Shown: positions 17,213 to 26,353, counted from the stretch's first letter. The stretch: DNA of 39,003 nt from Candidatus Sulfotelmatobacter sp. (GCA_017883385.1 JADGNQ010000040.1:1-39003); one strand, 5' to 3'. The notes: generated from the sequence alone by a model not told the origin. Numbers and translations are program-made.

Positions 17213-17684
17213 AATGCGCCTCCTCTCAAGAGTTACGTCAGCCTTTCACCACGGACTGCTAGCTTGAAGGAAGCTTAGCCACTCGCTCATGCTGTCTTCT
17301 CCATCCGCGCGGGCCGTGCCATGCCGCAGATAGGTCTTCGAGCACGGCTTTGTCTCTAATGAATCCGTGCCGGGCTATCGCAGCTTGTAGTCTTGTCGAG
17401 ATATGATGTAACTCGGCGCTCTGCTTCGTCGAGCACCTCTCTTAACGTCTGGTGATCTGCATCCCAGAGAAATTCCAGCAGACCACCAGACACTCGAAGT
17501 GCTCCCAGGGGGGAGGGCAAGCGTTGTGCGACGGTGTTTCTTCCAACGCGAATGGGGACCGTCGCCCGAATCCACTGATTCGCCTACCGACGAGTCCGCG
17601 TTAAAAGAATGCCACGAGTCCACCGTTGCCCCACTTCGCTTCTTGCTGTCAGATGCATGTACCTTTCCATCTCCGAGTAATAGT

Positions 17685-17702
17685 TAAGTCATAGAAAACA
17701 CG
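17685..17702 (-). repeat. 18-bp motif, copy 1
   Basis: TAAGTCATAGAAAACACG on the plus strand. It matches the copy at 18067-18084 in 16 of 18 positions. Read on the minus strand it gives a TTTTCTATGAC core, somewhat like a -10 box. It may be a regulator site or promoter element. Confidence 0.35.
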
Positions 17703-18066
17703 ACCTGGAGATCTCAGTGGCGAGTGTCAAAACTGTCGAGAGACAGGCGAGTCGACACATCCGGCCTCACCTAAGTTGAGATCCCACTAAACCTTCGGTG
17801 CTTTAAGCCAGGGCTCGTCATTTCACAGGCAAAGGCGATGCTTAGAGCCCCAAGCGGATCAGAAGGCCGGGGAGATTGGCAGAGAGCGACTGCCCCATCC
17901 GTCGTTCGCATCAAGTGCATGGCCGGGGCGCATTCCACACGCGTCGAGCCGATCCGTCGGCATCAAAAGTATCGCTTGGCGTACGAGGTCTTTCTCCGGC
18001 GTGGTTGATCCCCGCTCCGTTTGCATAGGGCTCCTTGCAAGTGGTCTTCCGCGGAACGTCAACTTA

Positions 18067-18084
18067 TAAGTTATAGAAAATACG
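18067..18084 (-). repeat. 18-bp motif, copy 2
   Basis: TAAGTTATAGAAAATACG on the plus strand, 382 bp from copy 1 and differing from it only by two C/T changes. It lies in the intergenic region downstream of the sigma-54 activator gene. On the minus strand it reads TTTTCTATAAC. Confidence 0.35.
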
Positions 18085-18249
18085 GGTCTAGTCTGTATAG
18101 CTGGCGCGCCGGTGTCGTCGGATGACTGTCGACCGCTTTGACAAACTCGACACTTCGACACGTCTGATGCCTTTTTCGATGGATGTGCCACCACAAGTCC
18201 AAGAATACTGAAAAGATGTCGTGTCCGACGTTCGTGCGCACAGTGGCAA

Positions 18250-19836
18250 CTAGCACTGGAACTCAACGGGACTAATGTTCAGCTTCTTCATCTTCGAGTA
18301 GAGGGTCGTGCGTTTCATCCCCAGTCTATTGGCTGCACCAGATTCGCCACCTATTACTCCGCCCGCCTCTTTCAGAGCTTGAAGGATGAGCTCGCGCTCG
18401 ACCTCTGGGGACACCCTGCCAGAAGACGGCTTCGCGTCACTTCTCAGTTCCCCAAGTGGAACCATCAGGACTGGCGAGTTCGTCAAAATCACGCATCTCT
18501 GCATCAAGTTTTGCAATTCTCTGATGTTCCCCGGCCAGTTCCAATTCCGAAGCGCATCCATGGCGTCCCTAGGAATAGTCGCAATCGACTTCTTGGCTTC
18601 ACTTGCATATCTGGCCACGAAGTAACGCACAAGGGCAGGAATGTCACTTTTTCTCTCGCGTAGAGAGGGAATGTAAATCGGGAAGACATTGAGTCTATAG
18701 AATAGGTCCTCGCGGAAACGACCTTCGGCAATACTCCGATGCAAGTCCTGATTTGTGGCAGCGATCAGCCGAACGTCGACCTTTAGAGTCCGGTTGCTGC
18801 CGAGCCTTTCGAATTCCTTGTCTTGCAGCACTCGTAACAATTTGGGCTGAATCACATTCGGAAGATCTCCTACCTCATCCAAAAGCAGAGTTCCTCTGTC
18901 AGCTAGTTCCAATCGACCGACGCGCCTATCGATCGCCCCGGTGAATGCCCCCTTTTCGTGTCCGAATAACTCGCTTTCCAACAACTCTGTCGGAATTGCA
19001 GTACAGTTGACGTTGACAAACTTGCTGTCGGTCCGCGGGCTGAGCCGATGAATAGCACGTGCAACTAATTCCTTGCCGGTCCCTGTCTCTCCTAGCAGCA
19101 GCACAGTCGCGCTCGTGGCAGCAACCGTCCTCATCTGTCTTAGCAGTTCTTGCAGAGGAGCACTATTCCCCACGATTTCGGGAAAAGCTTCGCCCTGTTC
19201 CTCCTGATTGCCCAGATCGAGATCCAGGAGTGCTTGTTCGCGCCCCGGCGTTACGACCGGGGTAGCTTGGACGCAATCCGTCTGCGCTATAAGCCCATCA
19301 GATGAAAGTGTGGTATCCAGGAATTGAGCGATCATTGCAGCCGCACGCCGCAACAACTCAAGCATCGCATTCGTCTTGGGAATGACATGCAAACTGCCAT
19401 AGCCTATTGCTCCCAGCTTGTGACGACTTGTCGTCAAGGGAAAGACATAGTAAGTACGAACCCCAAGTTGGCGAAGCGACTCTAGGAAGACAGGCAACTT
19501 TGGTTCGGTGTCCAAATTCTGAACAAGTACGGATCGTTGATTCTTCCAGGCCCATCCGCTTGCACAAGTGAAAACGGGAATGGATTCACTTCTTTTCTGC
19601 ACGTGGCCCGCCTTCCAAGTATCCAGATGGATGTTCTCCGTACGTGAGTCGTAAAGACCCAACGTGACAAAGTCAAAATTCAAGGAAGACCGCAGCCCGA
19701 GTGCCAAGGTGGGGAAAAGAGCATCTGTTGTCCGGTGGCTGACTATCAGCTGTGCCAGATCGAGTAGATTGCGATACTGACCGACTGTCAGATCCGAGGG
19801 ATAAACGGGATCAAACGCAATTCTTTGCTGCAGCAT
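18250..19836 (-). CDS. Sigma-54-dependent activator: GAF - AAA+ - Fis-type HTH
   Basis: 528 residues from ATG 19836 (AGGAG just upstream, short spacing); a GTG at 19878 would add 14 residues without a site. A GAF sensor domain covers about 30-180. The AAA+ domain at about 222-450 has Walker A GETGTGKE (249-256), the sigma-54 contact loop GAFTGA (296-301) and a Walker B LLLDEVGD. The C-terminus (about 470-525) is a Fis-like HTH (AANRLGMKRTTLYSKMKKL). The overall plan is that of FhlA/NorR. It opens promoters used by sigma-54 RNA polymerase when the GAF domain senses its ligand. I found no obvious sigma-54 promoter in the window, so its targets are probably elsewhere. Confidence 0.92.
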   Translation of the reverse strand: MLQQRIAFDPVYPSDLTVGQYRNLLDLAQLIVSHRTTDALFPTLALGLRSSLNFDFVTLGLYDSRTENIHLDTWKAGHVQKRSESIPVFTCASGWAWKNQRSVLVQNLDTEPKLPVFLESLRQLGVRTYYVFPLTTSRHKLGAIGYGSLHVIPKTNAMLELLRRAAAMIAQFLDTTLSSDGLIAQTDCVQATPVVTPGREQALLDLDLGNQEEQGEAFPEIVGNSAPLQELLRQMRTVAATSATVLLLGETGTGKELVARAIHRLSPRTDSKFVNVNCTAIPTELLESELFGHEKGAFTGAIDRRVGRLELADRGTLLLDEVGDLPNVIQPKLLRVLQDKEFERLGSNRTLKVDVRLIAATNQDLHRSIAEGRFREDLFYRLNVFPIYIPSLRERKSDIPALVRYFVARYASEAKKSIATIPRDAMDALRNWNWPGNIRELQNLMQRCVILTNSPVLMVPLGELRSDAKPSSGRVSPEVERELILQALKEAGGVIGGESGAANRLGMKRTTLYSKMKKLNISPVEFQC

Positions 19837-20151
19837 ACTCTCCTGTAACCGATGGTCTAGCTTTTCGCATCGCACCACGTTTCACGGTGTCGCCCTTCAG
19901 GACACTGATGAGAACGACAACACCTTGTCAGGAGTCTTTCCAGTATTTTTGAGATCGATCTTGACAACGATCTACGTTAGCGACATTATCAAGCTAATCG
20001 CGTGGGGCATGATCGTCCAGTCACTACGTGTGGACATCACAACGAACTCTGGCCGGGGGCATGGCAGATACGAATCTGTCGCACCAAACCTTTGTATTGT
20101 GTTCATGGTCAGTTGTTCTCGCGGCAGTACGAAGGTAGAATTAGCGATGGT
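19837..20151. other. Divergent promoter region between the AAA+ activator and the GAF-REC gene
   Basis: 315 bp without a supported gene. The GAF-REC frame is open back to 20002, but the extra residues do not resemble the domain. The region should contain both promoters; I could not assign clear -35/-10 pairs. Confidence 0.35.
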
Positions 20152-21129
20152 ATGAGGCGGCCTGAGGGGAACCGCTTCTGTCGTCGCGGTGAGGCGTTAG
20201 TGCAGTTGCCCCTCCCACAAAATGAAAGTTTCCGTCTCGAAAGTCTTCGTAGCTTTCGTGTTCTGGGAACATCTTGCGAGCAAGTGTTCGACGACATTGC
20301 CCTTCTCGCCTCTCTTATCTGCGATACTCCAATCGCAATCATCGCTTTCATCGATGAGCAAAGCGTATGGTTTAAGGCAAGAATCGGCCTTGAGTTGGAT
20401 GAGATTCCGCGAGATAGCTCGTTCTGCGCCTATGCCATCTTGCAATCCGACCTCCTGATCGTCCCGGATCCGCCCTCTGACGAAAGGTTCATGAACAGTT
20501 TCTTGGTGAAGCAAATCGGGATTCAATTCTACGCAGGGATACCGTTAGTTACCGATGACGCCCACTCCCTGGGCACCCTAGCCGTGATGGACCGAGTGCC
20601 ACACCTCGTGACAGAGGAGCAGAGCGATTCCTTACGCATACTCGCCCGACGGACGATGCGTGAGTTGGAACTACGACGCACAGGAGAAGCTCAAGCGCCG
20701 CACCAGAGACTTCACCTCGCGCGCATTCGGCAGCCTTCCGCCACCATCCTGTTGGCCGAAGACAACGACAACCTTCGAAACCTTCTGCACCGGGTGCTCG
20801 AAGGCGACGGGTTTTCCGTCCTTCCCGCCGCCGATGGTGCAGAGGCACTCCGCTTGTGCCAGCAACACGATGGAACAATAGACCTTATGGTCAGTGATAT
20901 TGTCATGCCCCAGCTCAACGGCCTTCAGCTCGCAGAGCGAATTCGTGGGGCTCACCCCGAGACGAAATTTCTATTTATAACGGGCTTTGGTGAGCAGTTT
21001 CCCGAATTGCGTGAATGGATCAAGTACGGCGCAACCATTCTGGCAAAGCCCTTCCTCCCTTCAGAACTCCTGCATAAAGTGGAAAACACGCTCACCCAGG
21101 GGAAGACAGCCACAGGTACCGAAGGATAG
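20152..21129 (+). CDS. GAF domain - response-regulator receiver fusion
   Basis: 325 residues from ATG 20152; the upstream extension to 20002 is not domain-like. Residues about 25-180 form a GAF domain of the family that precedes many kinases (RLESLRSFRVLGT, FIDEQSVWFKARIGLELDE, FYAGIPLVTDD, LGTLAVMD). Residues about 200-315 are a receiver domain with acceptor D249 (DLMVSDIVMPQLNG) and the conserved Lys in LAKPF. There is no kinase or DNA-binding output domain. It probably acts as a phosphorylation sink or single-domain regulator tied to a ligand sensor, perhaps with the hybrid kinase 4 kb away, whose receiver is similar. The gene ends next to an unusual G-rich tract. Confidence 0.86.
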   Translation: MRRPEGNRFCRRGEALVQLPLPQNESFRLESLRSFRVLGTSCEQVFDDIALLASLICDTPIAIIAFIDEQSVWFKARIGLELDEIPRDSSFCAYAILQSDLLIVPDPPSDERFMNSFLVKQIGIQFYAGIPLVTDDAHSLGTLAVMDRVPHLVTEEQSDSLRILARRTMRELELRRTGEAQAPHQRLHLARIRQPSATILLAEDNDNLRNLLHRVLEGDGFSVLPAADGAEALRLCQQHDGTIDLMVSDIVMPQLNGLQLAERIRGAHPETKFLFITGFGEQFPELREWIKYGATILAKPFLPSELLHKVENTLTQGKTATGTEG

Positions 21130-21184
21130 CTCCCCCGCACGCCCCTGCCCAACGCTTCCCCTCGCAGCGAGTCCTGCCCCGCGC

Positions 21185-21244
21185 GGGCGGGCGGGGGGCC
21201 TAAAACCAGCGGGCGGGGGCCAAAACCGACCGGGGCGGGGGTGG
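21185..21244 (+). repeat. G-rich degenerate tandem repeat, possible G-quadruplex
   Basis: Three imperfect units: 21185-21210, 21211-21231 and a partial 21232-21244. Each begins with G-runs (GGGCGGG...) and the first two end in a C/A part (AAAACC). At least six runs of three or more G lie on the plus strand. It starts 56 bp after the GAF-REC stop codon. No protein reading makes sense of it. It may affect transcription ending or be an assembly-difficult slippage tract. Confidence 0.6.
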
Positions 21245-21307
21245 TTACTAGCATGTCACTATGGAGGGCAGTTTCGAAACCTCCTACCTCCTCAAAATAC
21301 GGCTCTA

Positions 21308-21342
21308 GTTGAAACTAGCGGTATATTCTTAGGCAACAAAAC
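21308..21342 (+). repeat. 35-bp degenerate direct repeat, copy 1
   Basis: Aligns without gaps to 21486-21520 with 28 of 35 identical bases; shared cores are GTTGAAA, GTATATT and AGGCAAC. Its second copy begins 12 bp after the end of the first 66-bp repeat. Confidence 0.5.
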
Positions 21343-21408
21343 CACATGAAGGAGACTCCTAGCGCACCGAGCTCTGCGAGGGAATTGACCAAGTGCTTAA
21401 GAGAGCGC

Positions 21409-21474
21409 GAGGCTATCGCTGCCGTCCCGGAAGGGACACAATTTGCATCCACAATGTCGCGAAGGATGCGAATA
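21409..21474 (+). repeat. 66-bp perfect direct repeat, copy 1
   Basis: Identical over all 66 bases to 21716-21781, 307 bp to the right; flanks differ. The unit holds two hairpins: GTCCC-GGAA-GGGAC (21424-21437) and GCATCC...GGATGC (21445-21469). The structure suggests an RNA-level or REP-like element rather than coding DNA, although one frame reads AIAAVPEGTQFASTMSRRMR in both copies. Confidence 0.88.
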
Positions 21475-21485
21475 AGCCGTCGTCT

Positions 21486-21520
21486 GTTGAAATCAGGAGT
21501 ATATTGTCAGGCAACTAAAC
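21486..21520 (+). repeat. 35-bp degenerate direct repeat, copy 2
   Basis: Partner of 21308-21342 (28 of 35 identical, no gaps), 178 bp away. Older than the 66-bp repeat judging by divergence. Confidence 0.5.
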
Positions 21521-21631
21521 AGCCTGGTCGCATCTGCGTTTCTCGGTCAGTCCGGCTTAGGGAACCCGAGCGTCGCCAGCTGTTCTCCACCTGTGGGGCC
21601 ATCGCGCGATACAGGCCTATCTCTCCCGTCA

Positions 21632-21715
21632 ATAATCAAGCTCAATCCGAAGGGATCTGCACTTGTCTACTCTACGTTCTTGGGTGGCATCAGCTTCGAA
21701 TCCCCGAAGAAATTT
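21632..21715 (+). pseudogene. Fragment of an SBBP beta-propeller repeat protein
   Basis: One frame reads IIKLNPKGSALVYSTFLGG, which matches the repeat unit of SBBP (beta-propeller) proteins abundant in Acidobacteria. Those proteins have many such units in series; here only one is present and the frame then runs into the second 66-bp repeat. No start or export signal is associated. It is best read as debris of a larger gene, perhaps carried or broken by the repeat element. Confidence 0.5.
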
Positions 21716-21781
21716 GAGGCTATCGCTGCCGTCCCGGAAGGGACACAATTTGCATCCACAATGTCGCGAAGGATGCGAATA
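21716..21781 (+). repeat. 66-bp perfect direct repeat, copy 2
   Basis: Identical to 21409-21474. Its hairpins fall at 21731-21744 and 21752-21776. It directly follows the SBBP fragment. Confidence 0.88.
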
Positions 21782-22260
21782 GGTGGCAATTACAGGCAAT
21801 CGGTTGTCTGCCCTCGTCCTGGTAGCTTCACCATAGTCGATGTTGACTGTGGCTTGGGAAGAGACCGAGCCAAAATTCGGGGCAGGCGAACCGAGAGCAA
21901 CCGCACGGTCGCATAACGCCGAGCCTAAGGCAATCGGCGGCCTGCTCCATTTTCGATTCCCCGCGCCGAAATCTCCGTTTGCGGTCGCGATGCGGGGCGT
22001 TCTGCCGGTTGTGACGATACACCGACCTGGTCTTCCAGCCTGTTAGAACACGATTGTCCCGAATAACTTGATGGTTTAAGAATGGTCCTGGAATGGTACA
22101 ACCAGTCCAACCATCGACGATCGAAATCGTTTCGCAACCACCCCTACTGTCCTGAATGGTGTCCTGAAAATGACGAATGAGGTCACATTTAGGTGAGTTT
22201 TGGTGCGTGGGCGCGACTGTAAGTAACTGAGATTGCGGGACATCACACGAGAGTCGATAA

Positions 22261-22324
<64 letters not shown>

Positions 22325-22394
22325 GTTGTTATTTTCAGCAAGTTGTGAGCCGGTGATACCTTCACTGATTCCGAGTTGAATCGGAGGTGCACCA

Positions 22395-22577
22395 GTGGCC
22401 AACGCTCAATCCAAAGAAGTAAACCTCACTCGCTTGCCGCTGCCTCAAAAACTAAGGACTCCCAGCAGTCGGTGTTCTTCGAGCCTTCGCATCAGCGGCC
22501 TTAGTGTTTGGTTCCCACCATTTCGCCCGACCTTCCTCGGCGCGCTCGCAGTGGCGACGTGGGCTCCCTACCAGTAA
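22395..22577 (+). pseudogene. Possible integrase N-terminal stub next to the tRNA fragment
   Basis: A GTG at 22395 has a good GGAGG site (22383-22387, 7-bp spacing). The frame starts ANAQSKEVNLTR, which resembles the opening of tyrosine recombinases of Acidobacteria as I remember them. After about 15 residues the likeness stops, and the frame ends at 60 residues inside the 3' end of the receptor gene on the other strand. A recombinase reading away from a tRNA 3' end is the normal arrangement at an att site, which is the main reason to suggest this. Low certainty. Confidence 0.25.
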
Positions 22578-25500
22578 AGCTTTAGCGCCATCTGCACCTC
22601 GCGTGGACCATTGCACTGGTAATAAATCTTGCCGAAGGTGGGACTGCCAAACGTCGTGTCGGGACCACAGAACTGTGGATGATTGAAGGTGTTGAAGGTC
22701 TCGAACCGGTATTCAAGACGCATCCCTTCACGAACCGTGCCCAAGCCGAACTCCTTAAAGATGGACAGGTCGGCGTTGTCGGCACCCGGATTGCGAACGG
22801 TACCCAAGGCGCGAGGTGCAGTGCCGATCGCATACTGCGCCGGCTGTGCGAGGAAATCGCTCCCGTCTGCGCTGGTGAAGTATTGATTGGTCCAGTCCGA
22901 GTCCTTCCCTCCGGCACGGTGAGGCGTGCCGATCAGGTTCGGGCGCTGCGGCCCATAGGTTGGCAGACTTTGAGATATATAAAGCATCGGGTTGATGGGC
23001 CTGCCGCTGTTGAAGCGCCAGATGCCGTTGGTGCGCCATCCGCCCACGATGGCATTGAGCACAGGGTGCAGATTGCCTCCGATGAATTTCCCTCTACCGA
23101 TAGGAAGTTCGTAGGTATAACTCAGCTGCAGGACTTGAGGAATGTCGAATGAAGAGAGACTTCGTTCACCGGCCGGATTGTTCGGATTCTGCAGGCTGGC
23201 AAAACTCCCCAAATAGCCGCTGTTGGTGCTAGTCAGCGACGCATCGTCGATTGACTTGGAGAACGTGTATGTCGCGAGAAATTCTAAACCGTGCGAAAAG
23301 CGCTTCTCTGCTCGAAACTGCAGCGCGTGATAGATCGAGTTGGCGATGGGTGGCTCGTCCCCGGAAAATCCAAAGAACTGCGGATAGGGCATCAGCAGCT
23401 GCATTTTCTGGATCTGAGAATAGAGCAGCGGATCATTGGGATCGGTGATGATCTGTGACGCGTTGGACTGGTTGGGATCCGCGAATGGATTGTCGACAAA
23501 GGACGCTAGGTCTGCCAACTGCGCGTTGGTGTAGTGCTCGACCTCGGGTCCCAGGTGATTGATGCTGCCGGCATTGGCGAAATAGAGGTGCGTTCCTTTC
23601 TTGCCGATGTAGGAGGCGTCGAGTACCAGGTTCCCACGCGTCTCGTGCTGGACGCCGAAGCTCCAGCTCTGTTCGTAGGGCACTTTGTTGCTGATATAAC
23701 GAATGGGGCCGTATCCACCATAGCCCACGTCGTTCAACAGGCCCAGGCTGCTGCCCGGAGGCTTGATTGGACCATTGGGATATGGATTGCTCATTCTCGC
23801 AGCAGGAGTCGCTCCGTCCCCCTGAAATGAGGTCACCAGATAGGACAACTGATCGAAGCCCTGCTGCCCAACGCCTGAGGTCCCGGCGACCGCGCCTCGC
23901 CAGGCGGAGTAGTAGATGCCGTATCCGCCGCGAACGACAGTATTGCGGAGCGCGCGGTAGGCAAAGCCGAAGCGTGGCTGAATGTTCTTGAAGTCGGCTG
24001 CATAGGAATGCCGGTCGCTGGAACTGGCGAACCTCTCGCCGCCCTTGAGGTGCTGGCCATTGAGAGTGATAGGAGATACTGCATTCGGATCGAGCCAGTT
24101 CAGCTCGTTGCGCCTCTCAGTGCGCGGCAAAACCAGCTCGTAACGCAGGCCGAGATTAAGAGTCAGCTTGTCGTTCATTTTCCAGTTGTCCTGCACGAAT
24201 CCACCGAACTCGAAGTTCTGACTGGCGACCGAGTTGGGAATCTCGTACATGCCCCACGAGTTCGGTTGTACGCCGATCAGGAAGCTCGCCATCCCATCGC
24301 CGCCCAGTGGGTCACAGTTCACATCAGGCGGATTTGGGATACACGCGGGATCGTAGTTCGAAGTGCCGGTCTGGTCGAAGCTGTAGTATCCGCCAGGGGC
24401 GTAGTTCGGCTGGGTGAAGTTGAGGCGATGAAGCCGTCCTTCTGCGCCGAGCTTGATCTCGTGCATGCCCTTCACCCAATTCAGAGTGCCGATGAGGTGA
24501 TGCGTCTCTTGCCCCTGCTTCGCGTAACTATAGAGTTCCGTGCCTATGTTGTTGTAGGGCCCGGCGGAGCCGTAGCCACCGCCAATGCCAACTGCCGGGA
24601 ACCAGTCGTAACCGGAAGATTTCATGTATGCTGGCTCGCCCAGCAGGTCCACAGCGGAGGTTCCCTTGGGAAAGGTTCCGGCATTGCTGGGATAGAAATA
24701 CGTGCCGCGCGACACGCCGTAGGAAATGTTCAGCAGTAGGGTGGGACTGAACATGTGGTTGTCATTCAGCGCAAACATGTGAGCGGTGCCGGTTACCGGT
24801 CCACTCGAGCACGGATCGGCGAAGTTGTTGAAGCAGTTGAAAGGCGACGAATTGCTGGCCTGTTGCGAGTACTTTGCGCTGAGCAGGTTCTTTACGCTGA
24901 AGCGGTGATCGATCTTCAGGTCCCACTGATTGTTGCTGCTCTTGGTAGAGCCTGAGTCAACACGATTGAAGAAAGGACTGTAGTTCGAACTGCCGACATT
25001 CAAGTTCGGCTCGGGGAAGTACTGCATGAGTTTGAAAGCCACGGGGTCGATCAGGTTACCCGGCCCCGACGGAAGACGATAGGGAGCAGCACCAGGATCG
25101 CCGGCTAGCACCTGGTTGCCGGGATGGTTCGCATCCACCGTGCTGGTGTAGGTTGAGAGATTGTTGTATGGGACGGGCGCCAAGCGTCTCGCTCCGCCCA
25201 CGGCCGGATCGTAGGTCCCGGAGTAGGGGTCCCAGAGTTGGCCGGCCTGGCTGGAGCAGACTCCCTGGGCATCGAATGTTCCCCCGTTGTTTCCGCAGAC
25301 CTCGCCAAAGTCACCTACCCGTTCGGCGTCGCTTGGTACCCCGTAAAAAACGGGTCCGGCGGCCGAGGTCAGACGCATGCCCTCGTAGTCGAAGAAAAAG
25401 AAAGTCTTGTTCTTGATGATCGGCCCCCCGATGGTGCCGCCAAAATTGTTGCGGCGCAATGCGGGAATGGGGATTCCCTGCTGGTTGTTGAAATAGCTAT

Positions 25501-26353
25501 TCGCGTCCATCTTGTAGTGGCGCAGAAATTCATACCCGCTGCCATGAAATTTGTTGGCGCCCGAGCGCGTGACGAGATTGATGATGGTGGCGCCGCTGAA
25601 GCCGAATTCAGCGCTGAAATTCGATTCCTGGACCTTGAACTCCTCGACGGCATCTACCGAAGGCGTATAGGTATCCACGCGAATGCCGCTATTCTGCTCA
25701 TAGTTCGTGGTCGTGACCCCGTCCATGAGGATGTCGGCCGTCGCATTCCGGCTACCATTCGAGATGAAGTTGTTGGCGGAGCAACCCATGCACGCCGCGT
25801 CTACTTCCGTGACGCCGGGAGCGAGGAACGCCAGATTGAAGACGCCTCTTCCATTCAGCGGGAGGTCGTTAATGAACTTACGGTCTACAACCTGACCGCT
25901 GACCGCGTCTTGGGTGCCGAGCAATGGAGCTGACGTCGACACAGTGACGGTCTCGAGTGTGCCCAAAACCGTCATCGCGAAATCCACACCCACATTCTGG
26001 CTGACGTCCACTCTAATCCCGGTTCGGTTTTGTTCTTTGAAACCGGCCGCCTTGACCGAGATGTTATATGTGCCGGGCGCTACTGAACGAAAGAGGTAAC
26101 GTCCGTTCGTGTCCGTCTTGGAGGTGAAGGTGAAGCCCTTTTCTGCATCCACTAACGTCACGTTCGCCTCGGAGATCACGCCGGCCGTCTGGTCGGCGAC
26201 TACGCCGGTAACAGATCCGGCATAAAGTTGCGCTTGCACAGGAACTGGCGACTGGAAGACCAGAAAGGCCAGAGATATGACGGCAACCATGCGCAGAATC
26301 AGTGTTCTTCGGGTGCCCTGGGATGCGACGCTGGATAAAGTGGATTCGGTCAT
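22568..26353 (-). CDS. TonB-dependent receptor with N-terminal carboxypeptidase-regulatory-like domain
   Basis: 1,261 residues from ATG 26353, which has an AAGGAG site. A signal peptide ends near VQAQ. Residues about 45-130 form a CarboxypepD_reg/CnaB-like beta domain (SVTGVVADQTAGVISEANVT, GRYLFRSVAPGTYNISVKAAG). A plug domain follows (FINDLPLNGRGVFNLAFLAPG), then a long barrel rich in aromatic strands that ends in ALKLYW. This receptor type is greatly expanded in Acidobacteria and is thought to bring large substrates, often glycans, across the outer membrane with energy from TonB-ExbBD. No SusD-like partner is next to it. It is the last gene of the glycan operon, 71 bp after the preceding gene. 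Confidence 0.93.
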   Translation of the reverse strand: MTESTLSSVASQGTRRTLILRMVAVISLAFLVFQSPVPVQAQLYAGSVTGVVADQTAGVISEANVTLVDAEKGFTFTSKTDTNGRYLFRSVAPGTYNISVKAAGFKEQNRTGIRVDVSQNVGVDFAMTVLGTLETVTVSTSAPLLGTQDAVSGQVVDRKFINDLPLNGRGVFNLAFLAPGVTEVDAACMGCSANNFISNGSRNATADILMDGVTTTNYEQNSGIRVDTYTPSVDAVEEFKVQESNFSAEFGFSGATIINLVTRSGANKFHGSGYEFLRHYKMDANSYFNNQQGIPIPALRRNNFGGTIGGPIIKNKTFFFFDYEGMRLTSAAGPVFYGVPSDAERVGDFGEVCGNNGGTFDAQGVCSSQAGQLWDPYSGTYDPAVGGARRLAPVPYNNLSTYTSTVDANHPGNQVLAGDPGAAPYRLPSGPGNLIDPVAFKLMQYFPEPNLNVGSSNYSPFFNRVDSGSTKSSNNQWDLKIDHRFSVKNLLSAKYSQQASNSSPFNCFNNFADPCSSGPVTGTAHMFALNDNHMFSPTLLLNISYGVSRGTYFYPSNAGTFPKGTSAVDLLGEPAYMKSSGYDWFPAVGIGGGYGSAGPYNNIGTELYSYAKQGQETHHLIGTLNWVKGMHEIKLGAEGRLHRLNFTQPNYAPGGYYSFDQTGTSNYDPACIPNPPDVNCDPLGGDGMASFLIGVQPNSWGMYEIPNSVASQNFEFGGFVQDNWKMNDKLTLNLGLRYELVLPRTERRNELNWLDPNAVSPITLNGQHLKGGERFASSSDRHSYAADFKNIQPRFGFAYRALRNTVVRGGYGIYYSAWRGAVAGTSGVGQQGFDQLSYLVTSFQGDGATPAARMSNPYPNGPIKPPGSSLGLLNDVGYGGYGPIRYISNKVPYEQSWSFGVQHETRGNLVLDASYIGKKGTHLYFANAGSINHLGPEVEHYTNAQLADLASFVDNPFADPNQSNASQIITDPNDPLLYSQIQKMQLLMPYPQFFGFSGDEPPIANSIYHALQFRAEKRFSHGLEFLATYTFSKSIDDASLTSTNSGYLGSFASLQNPNNPAGERSLSSFDIPQVLQLSYTYELPIGRGKFIGGNLHPVLNAIVGGWRTNGIWRFNSGRPINPMLYISQSLPTYGPQRPNLIGTPHRAGGKDSDWTNQYFTSADGSDFLAQPAQYAIGTAPRALGTVRNPGADNADLSIFKEFGLGTVREGMRLEYRFETFNTFNHPQFCGPDTTFGSPTFGKIYYQCNGPREVQMALKLYW

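Larger units (their letters stand above)
17213..18249. other. 1-kb low-information region between two regulator genes
   Basis: No supported gene. One minus-strand frame (about 17570 down to a stop at 17356) reads as a plausible protein tail (LREVLDEAERRVTSYLDK) but has no start codon, so it may be a gene remnant. Two copies of an 18-bp motif lie here (17685-17702 and 18067-18084). I see no RNA gene. Confidence 0.4.

Noticed and set aside
17356-17570. Minus-strand open stretch with a helical-looking tail
   Set aside because: No start codon in the open part; at most a gene remnant, so recorded only in the description of the gap.
21409-21781. The pair of 66-bp repeats as a two-repeat CRISPR array
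   Set aside because: Repeat length and the 241-bp spacing between units are far outside the CRISPR range.
24008-25933. Long plus-strand open frames (243 and 231 residues) opposite the TonB-dependent receptor
   Set aside because: They mirror the codon pattern of the receptor gene in a high-G+C genome and show no domain or start signal.
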